A stretch of DNA of 13,845 nt, from the NCBI GenBank assembly GCA_937863215.1, contig CALMFQ010000152.1, positions 1 to 13,845 of the forward strand. Direction: 5' to 3'. The notes beneath the pieces are model-generated. The model was not told where the DNA came from and searched no databases. It saw nothing but the letters and a program-made list of their open reading frames with translations. This document shows, one piece after another, positions 1 to 6,119 of the stretch. Positions within the stretch are counted from its first letter, which is position 1. Every line of letters starts with the position of its first letter. This DNA comes from an uncultured Pseudomonadota bacterium (GTDB lineage Bacteria > Pseudomonadota > Gammaproteobacteria > Burkholderiales > SCOH01). The position numbers were made by a program, and so were the translations under genes.

Positions 1-177
1 CTGCTGGCCCTGGACCAGCAGTGTGCGCGCCATCTGCGCCAGTTGAGCATCGAACAATTCATCGATTTCATGACGCGCGTGCGCCAGCAGCACAGCGCCG
101 ATCAGCAGCGAACCGGCAGCGATCACGCCCAGCGTGGTCAGCAGCAGTTGCCATTTGAGCGAACCGGCTCGTGCCAT
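1..177 (-). CDS. Sensor histidine kinase, N-terminal fragment (runs off left edge)
   Basis: Only the first 59 residues are in the window. The reading begins MARAGSLKWQLLLTTLG, has one hydrophobic membrane segment (about residues 9-31, LLLTTLGVIAAGSLLIGAVLL) and then an acidic helical stretch, HEIDELFDAQLAQMARTLL. This is the usual start of QseC/PmrB-type two-component kinases: a short cytoplasmic tail, TM1, then the periplasmic sensor region. The ATG overlaps the stop of the upstream response regulator by one base (TGATG), so the two are probably translationally coupled and form a cognate pair. There is only a weak ribosome site (GGAT about 13 bases upstream), which fits coupling. The second membrane segment, HAMP, dimerisation and ATPase domains lie outside the window, so kinase identity is inferred from context and the N-terminal pattern. 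The ligand is unknown; the neighbouring PepSY and cytochrome genes suggest an envelope or redox signal. Confidence 0.8.
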   Translation of the reverse strand, partial: MARAGSLKWQLLLTTLGVIAAGSLLIGAVLLAHARHEIDELFDAQLAQMARTLLVQGQQ

Positions 178-848
178 CAGCGGCCGCCATCCGGGCGCGG
201 AATCATGTAGCCGACGCCGCGCAGGGTGCGAATCAGTTCGCTGCCGAGCTTGCGGCGCAAATGGTGGATGTGTACTTCGACCGAATTGCTTTCCACCTCT
301 TCGCCCCAGCCATACAGCGCCGATTCGAGCTGCGCCTTGGACAGCACGTGGCCGCGTTTTTCCAGCATCAGCTCCAGCAGCGAGAATTCGCGCGGCGACA
401 GCGCCACCTCGCAACCGTCCTGGTGCACCTGATGTGCGGCCGGGTCGAGCGTCAGCGTGCCGTGGACGATGGTCGGATTGCTGCGCCCGCTGCCGCGCCG
501 GGTCAGCGCCCGCAGGCGGGCGGTGAGCTCTGCCAGTGCGAATGGCTTGATCAGGTAATCGTCGGCGCCGCTGTCGAGGCCGGTTACACGGTCATGCACG
601 CTGTCGCGCGCGGTCAGCAGCAGGATTGGCGTGGCATCTTGCTGCGCGCGGCGTTTTTTCAGTACTTCCAGGCCAGACTGGCGCGGCAGGTTGATATCGA
701 CTACCGCTGCGTCGTAGTGCTCGTTGATCAGTGCCAGTTCGCCAGCCATGCCGTCGCGCACCCAGTCCACCGCGTAGCCGGCCTGTTTCAGCCCGGCCTC
801 GATGCCGTCGCCCAGCAGCTCGTCGTCTTCAATCAGCAGTATCCGCAT
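177..848 (-). CDS. OmpR-family response regulator (QseB/PmrA-like)
   Basis: A 223-residue two-domain DNA-binding regulator. The receiver domain (about 1-115) has the acidic pocket E7-D8-D9, the phospho-acceptor D51 in VVDINLP, the switch residue T79 (LLLTARD) and K101 in the conserved LIKPF. A winged-helix DNA-binding domain follows (about 125-220), with the typical LSPREFSLLELM, the recognition-helix pattern SVEVHIHHLRRKLG and the terminal wing IRTLRGVGYMI. All residues needed for phosphorylation are present. The start codon lies inside the 3' end of the cytochrome b gene (20-base overlap), with GGAG nine bases upstream. The sequence style is that of the QseB/PmrA subfamily, and a CTTAA-type tandem site upstream of the operon matches what that subfamily binds. 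Family is certain; the exact orthologue is not assigned. Confidence 0.95.
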   Translation of the reverse strand: MRILLIEDDELLGDGIEAGLKQAGYAVDWVRDGMAGELALINEHYDAAVVDINLPRQSGLEVLKKRRAQQDATPILLLTARDSVHDRVTGLDSGADDYLIKPFALAELTARLRALTRRGSGRSNPTIVHGTLTLDPAAHQVHQDGCEVALSPREFSLLELMLEKRGHVLSKAQLESALYGWGEEVESNSVEVHIHHLRRKLGSELIRTLRGVGYMIPRPDGGR

Positions 849-1404
849 CGATGCAGTCTCCGGCAGCGCGTTTCCTCCCGGTAAACATTGCCAGGATCAG
901 GTTTTCGCCATGTTTCCAGCTTTCGAACAGCGCTGCGGCGACATGCAGCGCCACCATGCCGAGCATGATGCTGGCCAGCAGGCGGTGCAGGTCTTCCAGC
1001 CATTCCTCGCCGAAAAACCGGTCGGTAGTCGTTAGCCAGCCGGTTACCCCGAGTGCAAGCAGCATTGCCAGCAGCGCCAGCATCATTACCGCAGCTGCCG
1101 GGTTGTGGCCGAGATAACGCGGCTCGCGTCCACGTAGCAGCAGACCCAGATAGCGCCGCAGCCGGGCAGGGGAGGGCACCCAGTCGCTGAAGCGCGCATG
1201 GCGGCTGCCGATCACGCCCCACACCACGCGGCACAATACCAGCGCCACAGCGGTGTAGCCGATCCAGCGGTGTGGCGGATCGCCGCCCTCGTTCAGCCAG
1301 TTGGCGCCAAAGCCGGTGGCCAGCGACCAGTGGCAGAGACGGACAAATCTGTCCCATACCGCTACGCTGGCAGGCTCATGCGCTGTAGCCGGCAGCGGCG
1401 TCAT
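829..1404 (-). CDS. Cytochrome b561-family diheme membrane protein
   Basis: A 191-residue inner-membrane protein with four predicted transmembrane helices (about 15-37, 46-66, 103-124, 143-165). It matches the prokaryotic cytochrome b561 / Ni,Fe-hydrogenase b-type family, which carries two b hemes and moves electrons between the quinone pool and a periplasmic partner. Candidate heme ligands are H25 (RLCHWSLA), H45 (PPHRWIGY), H140 (EDLHRLLA) and H154 (MVALHVAA). The end of helix four, ESWKHGENLILAMFTGRKR, is typical of the family. The start ATG overlaps the stop of the PepSY gene (TAATG) with no clear ribosome site, so coupled translation is likely. The C-terminus is a polar tail whose last codons overlap the response regulator start. 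Partner and substrate are not visible; the adjacent PepSY protein is the obvious candidate partner, which is inference. Confidence 0.9.
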   Translation of the reverse strand: MTPLPATAHEPASVAVWDRFVRLCHWSLATGFGANWLNEGGDPPHRWIGYTAVALVLCRVVWGVIGSRHARFSDWVPSPARLRRYLGLLLRGREPRYLGHNPAAAVMMLALLAMLLALGVTGWLTTTDRFFGEEWLEDLHRLLASIMLGMVALHVAAALFESWKHGENLILAMFTGRKRAAGDCIDADTAD

Positions 1405-1673
1405 TATTTTTCGATGCGCTGCTTGACCGGCTGACCATCGACCGGGTTAAAGTAGATTTCCACTTTCTTGCCGTCCTTGTTCCAGCCGTACAGCTCGTAG
1501 CAATTGCCCTTGGTGGTTTTGAATACCTTGGTCTTGTAGCCCTCGTCGGCGAGCTTTTTCTGCATTGCCGCTTCGGCCATCCACTTGTCCTTTGGCTCCT
1601 GGGTGCAGGTTGGCTCGGCCAGTGCTGCGCCGGCGAAGCTGGACAATGCAAGGGAAATGAGCAGGTATTTCAT
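1404..1673 (-). CDS. Small secreted PepSY-like protein
   Basis: An 89-residue precursor with a Sec signal peptide, MKYLLISLALSSFAGAALA, probably cut after A19 to leave a 70-residue periplasmic protein. The mature part (MAEAAMQKKLADEGYKTKVF, then a beta pattern through YELYGWNKDGKKVEIYFNP) matches the short PepSY / DUF-type PepSY domain often found next to cytochrome b561 genes. Two cysteines in the mature chain, C23 and C58, could form a disulfide. There is no heme-binding CxxCH, so it is not a cytochrome c. A good ribosome site (AAGGAAG) sits about six bases before the ATG, making this the operon's first gene. Function is not established: PepSY domains have been proposed as peptidase-inhibiting or ligand-binding modules, and some appear in membrane oxidoreductases. 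Confidence 0.85.
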   Translation of the reverse strand: MKYLLISLALSSFAGAALAEPTCTQEPKDKWMAEAAMQKKLADEGYKTKVFKTTKGNCYELYGWNKDGKKVEIYFNPVDGQPVKQRIEK

Positions 1674-1708
1674 GATGGCTTCCTTATATTTCCGGTAGGG
1701 GAGATTGC

Positions 1709-1741
1709 ATTAAACGCCCGGGCGCTTAAAGCCGCCTTAAC
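1709..1741 (-). promoter_or_regulatory. Tandem CTTAA operator and putative promoter of the PepSY/cytochrome/two-component operon
   Basis: Read on the plus strand, CTTAA at 1725-1729 and CTTAA at 1736-1740 are separated by exactly six bases, so the half-sites are one helical turn (11 bp) apart. On the coding strand of the operon this is GTTAAG-N5-TTTAAG, very close to the PmrA/QseB consensus YTTAAK-N5-YTTAAK. Ten bases downstream in the operon direction lies TTTAAT (1714-1709), a plausible -10 box, and no -35 box is needed if the regulator replaces it, as with PhoB-type activation. The ATG of the PepSY gene is about 35 bases further. The repeat and spacing are seen directly; binding by the operon's own regulator is inferred. 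Confidence 0.55.
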
Positions 1742-1830
1742 ACCGGGGGCGCGAGCGGGGTTTGGGGCGTTCCATTTGGTCCGCCGGGGATCATTGTCTA
1801 GACTGACTGTTGACCGCGTAACCATAACAC

Positions 1831-1845
1831 TGGCCGGAACGGCCA
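1831..1845 (+). promoter_or_regulatory. Perfect inverted repeat in the leader of the HD-GYP gene
   Basis: TGGCCG-GAA-CGGCCA is a perfect 6-bp stem with a 3-base loop, ending 15 bases before the ATG at 1861. The stretch between hairpin and ATG (CAGAACACCAACACC) has no Shine-Dalgarno sequence. The repeat could be an RNA hairpin affecting initiation or a DNA operator. A TTGACC box at 1810-1815 lacks a matching -10 at proper spacing, so no promoter is assigned. Confidence 0.35.
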
Positions 1846-1860
1846 CAGAACACCAACACC

Positions 1861-3162
1861 ATGCATGATAGCCCACTCAACAACGTCAACCCGCATTACC
1901 TGAACCGGGTTGTCGAATTGTCCGCAACCCGGCATATCGAGGCCAGCGAAGACGTTTACAACGCGGTTGGCATGAAGCTGATCGCCAAGGGTGCGCGCAT
2001 CTCTGCCGAAATGCAGGAGCGCCTGCTCCGGCACAAGCTGAAAAAGCCGCTGGAATCTTCCCTGGCGGTGGAAGACGGTGTCCATTCTGCGCTGCTGCTC
2101 GATCTGGCGGAGCGGGTGATCAACAGCGACGTGAAAGTGCAGCCGATACTGCTGATTGGCAATCATGCTGTCGAGGCGCGCGCCATTCTCGGCAGCCTGC
2201 CGCTCAGCGGGCCGGTCAGCATGCTGCTGACGCTGCTGCAGAAGGGCGGTGAAAACGAGTTGCTGCATGCCGTCGAGGGGGCGATGGTCGGCCTGGTGCT
2301 GGGATTGCAGGCTGGCGTGCCGCGCGCCAATCTGCCGGCATTGGCTGCCGGTGCGCTGTTGCACGATATCGGCGAACTCTATATCAATCCCGAATACCTG
2401 CGTAGCGGTGCCAGCCTCAAGCCGCACGAATGGCGGCACGTGGCATCGCATCCGCTGGTTGGCCGCATGCTGGTCGATGAGCTGGGGCAGTTTCCACCGC
2501 TGGCCGGCCAGATTGTGCTGGAGCATCACGAGCGCCTGGATGGCAGCGGTTATCCGCGTCGCATCGCTGGCGACCAGCTGTCGCTGGAGGGGCTGATCGT
2601 CGGCGTTGCCGACACCATTTGCGCGGTGTTCCGCCACTATGGCAAGCCGCTGGCGCGCGCCGAAATTGCCATGCGCATCGTTCCCGGCCAGTTTCCGCTG
2701 CGCGTAACGCAAATCGTCAATCTGGCGTTGCGCAATGCCAAGCCGGCAACGTTGGAGGGGGCCGATCTGCCATCGGCTGAGTCGATGGCGGAAAGCATGC
2801 ACCAGTTGCTGCGGCGCCTGGCGCAGGTATTGATCAGGCTGGATGAGGCAGAGGACGACGATCGGGTGCAGCAATTCAAGGCGGCGCTGCTGATGGCACA
2901 GCGCGCGGCGGAGCGGGTGCGGCTGATCCAGTTGGCCTTTTCCAGCACTGGGCTGGATTCGCTGCCGCATGGTGAGCATTTGCAATGGCTGCAGCAGGTG
3001 GATCGCGATCTGCTGTTCGAGGTGATTGTCGCGATCGAGGAAATTGCCTGGCGCCTGCGCGAACTGGGGCGCGATCTGCAGCTGCGCAGCGAGGATTTGC
3101 CCGAGGATGTGCGGTCAGTGTTCGTGCCGCTGATCGATGCGCTGCATTCGGCGCATGGTTGA
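1861..3162 (+). CDS. HD-GYP domain protein, probable cyclic-di-GMP phosphodiesterase
   Basis: A 433-residue cytoplasmic protein without membrane segments or a receiver domain. Residues about 1-125 are an uncharacterised N-terminal region; an HD-GYP core occupies about 130-290; the rest is a helical C-terminal extension to the end. Metal and active-site residues of the family are present: H136, H168-D169 (LLHDIGE), H197, H222-H223-E224 and G230-Y231-P232 (in HHERLDGSGYP), and D251. The lysine usually following HDIG is glutamate here (E172), which may change catalysis. HD-GYP proteins hydrolyse c-di-GMP to pGpG or GMP. The ATG is the first possible start after an in-frame stop, but it has no visible ribosome site. 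The gene is divergent from the PepSY operon (187-base gap) and ends at a strong terminator. A diguanylate cyclase lies 3 kb away. Confidence 0.88.
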   Translation: MHDSPLNNVNPHYLNRVVELSATRHIEASEDVYNAVGMKLIAKGARISAEMQERLLRHKLKKPLESSLAVEDGVHSALLLDLAERVINSDVKVQPILLIGNHAVEARAILGSLPLSGPVSMLLTLLQKGGENELLHAVEGAMVGLVLGLQAGVPRANLPALAAGALLHDIGELYINPEYLRSGASLKPHEWRHVASHPLVGRMLVDELGQFPPLAGQIVLEHHERLDGSGYPRRIAGDQLSLEGLIVGVADTICAVFRHYGKPLARAEIAMRIVPGQFPLRVTQIVNLALRNAKPATLEGADLPSAESMAESMHQLLRRLAQVLIRLDEAEDDDRVQQFKAALLMAQRAAERVRLIQLAFSSTGLDSLPHGEHLQWLQQVDRDLLFEVIVAIEEIAWRLRELGRDLQLRSEDLPEDVRSVFVPLIDALHSAHG

Positions 3163-3187
3163 CGTTTCGTTGTGCTGTTGAATATAA

Positions 3188-3212
3188 AAAAGGCCGGAAA
3201 TTCCGGCCTTTT
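3188..3212. terminator. Bidirectional intrinsic terminator
   Basis: AAAAGGCCGGAA-A-TTCCGGCCTTTT is a perfect inverted repeat with a six-pair GC core (GGCCGG/CCGGCC) flanked by A and T runs on both sides. It lies 25 bases after the HD-GYP stop and 21 bases after the stop of the convergent ETF-QO gene, so it can end transcripts from both directions. Confidence 0.9.
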
Positions 3213-3233
3213 GTGCTTTGCCCGCAGGCTTGC

Positions 3234-4892
3234 TTACATGTTCGGGTAGTTCGGGCCGCCGCCGCCTTCGGGAACGGTCCAGTTGATGTTCTGGCGCGGG
3301 TCCTTGATGTCGCAGGTCTTGCAGTGCACGCAGTTTTGCGCGTTGATCTGCAGGCGCGGCTTGCCTTCATCGATACCAACGTACTCGTATACCCCGGCCG
3401 GGCAGAAGCGTGCTTCCGGACCGGCGTAGATGTTCCAGTTCACTGCAACCGGGATCGACTCGTCCTTCAGTTTCAGGTGGCACGGTTGATCTTCGGTGTG
3501 GTTGGTGTTGGAAATGAACACCGACGACAGTTTGTCGAAGCTGATCTTGCCATCCGGCTTCGGATAGTCGATTTTCGGCATTTCCGCCGCCGGGCGCAGG
3601 TACTCGTGATCGGCCTTGTCGTGGTGGAAAGTCCACGGCAGTTTCACGCCCAGGCAGTGCATCCACATGTCAAAGCCGCCATACAAGGTACCGCCGATCA
3701 TGCCGAACTTGCTCAGCGCCGGCTTGACGTTGCGCACCTTGTACAGATCTTCGTAAACCCACGATTTCCTGTAGGCGTCGATGTAGCTGGACAGCTCGTC
3801 GTGGCCGGTGCGGCCCTGGTTGACGATCGCGTCGTAAGCCGCTTCGGCGGCCATCATGCCGGTCTTCATCGCATTGTGGCTACCCTTGATGCGCGGCACG
3901 TTGACGAAGCCGGCGGAGCAGCCGATCAGTGCGCCACCCGGGAAGGTCAGCTTCGGCACCGATTGCAGGCCGCCTTCGTTGATGGCGCGCGCACCGTAAG
4001 CGATGCGCTTGCCGCCTTCGAAGAACTGGCGGATATGCGGATGGGTCTTGAAGCGCTGGAATTCGTCGTACGGGCTCAGATGCGGGTTTTCGTAGTTCAG
4101 GTGCACCACGAAGCCGACCATCACCTGGTTGTTTTCCAGGTGATAGAGGAACGAACCGCCGCCGGTGCTCATATCCAGCGGCCAGCCCTGCGAGTGCATT
4201 ACCAGGCCCTGCTTGTGCTTGGCCGGATCGATTTCCCACAGCTCTTTCAGGCCGATGCCGAATTTCTGCGGATCGACACCGTCGCGCAGCTTGTATTTGG
4301 CCTGGATTTCCTTCGCCAGCGAACCGCGTACGCCTTCGGCGATGAAGGTGTACTTGGCATGCAGTTCCATGCCCGGCGTGTATTCGTCTTTCGGCTGGCC
4401 GTTGTGGTCTACGCCCATGTCGCCGGTAGCCACGCCTTTTACCGAGCCGTCTGCGTGGTACAGCACTTCGGCTGCAGCAAAGCCGGGGTAGATTTCCACG
4501 CCCAGCTCTTCGGCCTGGGTGGCGAGCCAGCGGCAGACGTTGCCGAGGCTGACGATATAGTTGCCGTGGTTGTTCAGCAACGGCGGCATCAGTTTTTCCG
4601 GGAATTTCTTGCTGCCGGTTTCGCTCAGGAACAGGAACTGGTCTTCGGTTACCGGCGTATTCAGCGGCGCACCTTTTTCTTTCCAGTCCGGAATCAGCTC
4701 GTTCATCGCAATCGGGTCGATTACCGCGCCGGATAGGATGTGAGCGCCGACTTCGGAGCCTTTTTCCAGCACGCACACGCTGATTTCCTTGTCGTTCTGC
4801 GCGGCCAGCTGTTTCAGTCGGATCGCGGCGGACAAACCGGAAGGACCGGCGCCGACGATCACGACGTCATATTCCATAAATTCTCGTTCCAC
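3234..4892 (-). CDS. Electron transfer flavoprotein-ubiquinone oxidoreductase
   Basis: A 552-residue FAD and iron-sulfur enzyme that passes electrons from reduced electron transfer flavoprotein (from acyl-CoA and amino-acid oxidation) to ubiquinone at the inner membrane. The N-terminal FAD site is YDVVIVGAGPSGLSAAIRL, followed by VLEKGSEVGAHILSGAV. The C-terminal 4Fe-4S ligands are C497 (RFCPAGVYEY) and C521, C524, C527 (NCVHCKTCDIKDP), and the end GGGGPNYPNM is characteristic. Length is normal for bacteria. The GTG at 4892 is chosen as the start: AGGGGG at 4904-4899 stands six bases before it, and the resulting (V/M)EREFMEYDVV matches homologues as I remember them; an internal ATG at 4877 has only a weak site. 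The etfA/etfB genes are not in this window, so it is a stand-alone transcript with its own 5' region and the shared terminator. Confidence 0.96.
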   Translation of the reverse strand: MEREFMEYDVVIVGAGPSGLSAAIRLKQLAAQNDKEISVCVLEKGSEVGAHILSGAVIDPIAMNELIPDWKEKGAPLNTPVTEDQFLFLSETGSKKFPEKLMPPLLNNHGNYIVSLGNVCRWLATQAEELGVEIYPGFAAAEVLYHADGSVKGVATGDMGVDHNGQPKDEYTPGMELHAKYTFIAEGVRGSLAKEIQAKYKLRDGVDPQKFGIGLKELWEIDPAKHKQGLVMHSQGWPLDMSTGGGSFLYHLENNQVMVGFVVHLNYENPHLSPYDEFQRFKTHPHIRQFFEGGKRIAYGARAINEGGLQSVPKLTFPGGALIGCSAGFVNVPRIKGSHNAMKTGMMAAEAAYDAIVNQGRTGHDELSSYIDAYRKSWVYEDLYKVRNVKPALSKFGMIGGTLYGGFDMWMHCLGVKLPWTFHHDKADHEYLRPAAEMPKIDYPKPDGKISFDKLSSVFISNTNHTEDQPCHLKLKDESIPVAVNWNIYAGPEARFCPAGVYEYVGIDEGKPRLQINAQNCVHCKTCDIKDPRQNINWTVPEGGGGPNYPNM

Positions 4893-4974
4893 GATAATCC
4901 CCCTGTTTGGCGCGGTTGGCTGCAGAGTACGGCTCAGCAACCGCGGTTATGTTTGCGAGCAGTCAAATCCTACG

Positions 4975-5003
4975 ATTTTGCTATGAATTAGTTCTTTAGT
5001 CAA
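4975..5003 (-). promoter_or_regulatory. Putative sigma70 promoter of the ETF-QO gene
   Basis: On the minus strand, TTGACT (5003-4998) is followed after 17 bases by CAAAAT (4980-4975), a 5/6 and a 4/6 match to -35 and -10. The implied start is near 4968, giving a leader of about 75 bases. The -35 box is one of three TTTGACT-like repeats here (5010-5005, 5004-4998, 4967-4961). This AT-rich stretch lies in the 187-base gap after the hydroxyacid dehydrogenase gene. Assigned by eye only. Confidence 0.35.
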
Positions 5004-5079
5004 AAGTCAATCGAGCGTTTGCTTGGTATGGCGATGCTGACTTGTGTTCATTTGTTCGTACGGATATGGCTGGCATGCT

Positions 5080-6030
5080 TCATGTCACCAGGTTGCGCGC
5101 TTCGCCACGCAGGAATGCTTCGATATTGCCGATCAGTTGTTCCGCCAGCGCTGCCAGTGCGCCGCTGCCAAGCCAGGCGCAATGCGGCGTGACGATCAGG
5201 TTCGGCAGCGGCGCCAGCAGCGGGCTGCCCGCCTGCGGCGGCTCGTGCTCCAGTACGTCGATGCCGGCGCCGGCGATGCTGTAGTTCGACAGTGCGCCGG
5301 CCAGTGCCTGTGCGTCCACCAGCGCGCCGCGTGCGGTGTTGATCAGGATCGCACCTGGCTTCATCTGCGCCAGTTCGCGTGCGCCGATCAGCTGGCGGGT
5401 TGCTTCGGTGAGCGGGCAATGCAGCGACAGCACGTCGGCGCTTTGCAACACCTCGTCGAACGGTGTGTAGCCGTTGCGCAACAGCCGGGCCTGTTTGCGT
5501 TCGGCGAACAGTACGTGCATGCCGAAGGCGCGTGCCAGGCGTGCCACGCTTTCGCCCAGCGCACCTTTGCCGACGATGCCGAGCGTCGCTCCGGCCAGAT
5601 CCTGGATCGGGTGTTGCATCAGGCAAAACTGGTCGGCGCGCTGCCACTCGCCGGCCGCAACCGAGCGCTGGTAATCCAGCAGTTTGCGTCGCAGCGCCAG
5701 CATCAGCATCAGCGTATGTTCGGCAACGCTATTGTCGGCATAGTTGCGGATATTGCACACGGCAATGCCGAGTTCGCGGCAGGCGGCGACGTCGATCTGG
5801 TTGACGCCGGTGGCCGAAACCGCGATCAGCTTGAGTTCCGGTAAGCGGATGAGCAGCTCGCGCTCCAGCGCAACCTTGTTGGAAATGGCGATCCGTGCGC
5901 CTTGCAGGCGTTCCAGCCGCTGCGCGGTGGCGGTGTTCGGGTATTCCTCCCATTGATGCGGCAGGGCTGGACGGCGTACCGGCCAGGGCAGGCTGTCGCG
6001 GTCGAGGAAGACGATACGGGGTACGGGCAT
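5080..6030 (-). CDS. D-2-hydroxyacid dehydrogenase (glycerate dehydrogenase / hydroxypyruvate reductase type)
   Basis: A 316-residue soluble NAD(P)-dependent oxidoreductase of the D-isomer 2-hydroxyacid dehydrogenase family. The nucleotide-binding loop is LGIVGKGALGE (G154-K-G-A-L-G159), and the strand after it ends AERK (E177), which does not clearly settle NAD versus NADP. The catalytic set is R234 (NTARGALVD), E263 (DVLEHEPP) and H283 (VTPHCAW). The opening VFLDRDSLPWPVRRP and the pattern SATGVNQID-VAACRELGIAV match proteins annotated as glycerate dehydrogenase (HprA-like), which reduce hydroxypyruvate or glyoxylate; the real substrate cannot be read from sequence. The ATG at 6030 is preferred over the in-frame ATG at 6102 because the extra 24 residues look non-homologous and reach into the divergent gene's promoter region; the ribosome site is weak at both. 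Single gene, divergent from the diguanylate cyclase. Confidence 0.9.
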   Translation of the reverse strand: MPVPRIVFLDRDSLPWPVRRPALPHQWEEYPNTATAQRLERLQGARIAISNKVALERELLIRLPELKLIAVSATGVNQIDVAACRELGIAVCNIRNYADNSVAEHTLMLMLALRRKLLDYQRSVAAGEWQRADQFCLMQHPIQDLAGATLGIVGKGALGESVARLARAFGMHVLFAERKQARLLRNGYTPFDEVLQSADVLSLHCPLTEATRQLIGARELAQMKPGAILINTARGALVDAQALAGALSNYSIAGAGIDVLEHEPPQAGSPLLAPLPNLIVTPHCAWLGSGALAALAEQLIGNIEAFLRGEARNLVT

Positions 6031-6107
6031 GGCAGGGTTCAATGATCCATCGGGTTGGTGTCGCGATCCGGATGATCTGGCGCAAATGGCCGTCATCGGC
6101 ACGGCGT

Positions 6108-6113
6108 TATACT
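6108..6113 (+). promoter_or_regulatory. -10 box suggesting a leaderless mRNA for the diguanylate cyclase
   Basis: TATACT (5/6 match to TATAAT) lies with its last base seven positions before the A of the ATG at 6120. If it is used, transcription would begin at or next to the start codon. No Shine-Dalgarno sequence is seen, which fits. No good -35 box is found 16-18 bases upstream, which weakens the call. Confidence 0.3.
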
Positions 6114-6119
6114 GTTGAC

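Noticed and set aside
1810..1832. A sigma70 promoter for the HD-GYP gene starting with TTGACC
   Set aside because: No -10-like hexamer occurs 16-18 bases downstream; CATAAC is only seven bases away.
2985..4736. A 583-residue open frame on the plus strand, antisense to the ETF-QO gene
   Set aside because: It has no recognisable domain, is rich in the His/Arg/Val composition typical of shadow frames in GC-rich DNA, and lies wholly opposite a clear enzyme gene.
6031..6102. A 24-residue N-terminal extension of the hydroxyacid dehydrogenase from an ATG at 6102
   Set aside because: The added residues (MPMTAICARSSG...) do not resemble the family and would lie in the divergent promoter region; no better ribosome site supports it.
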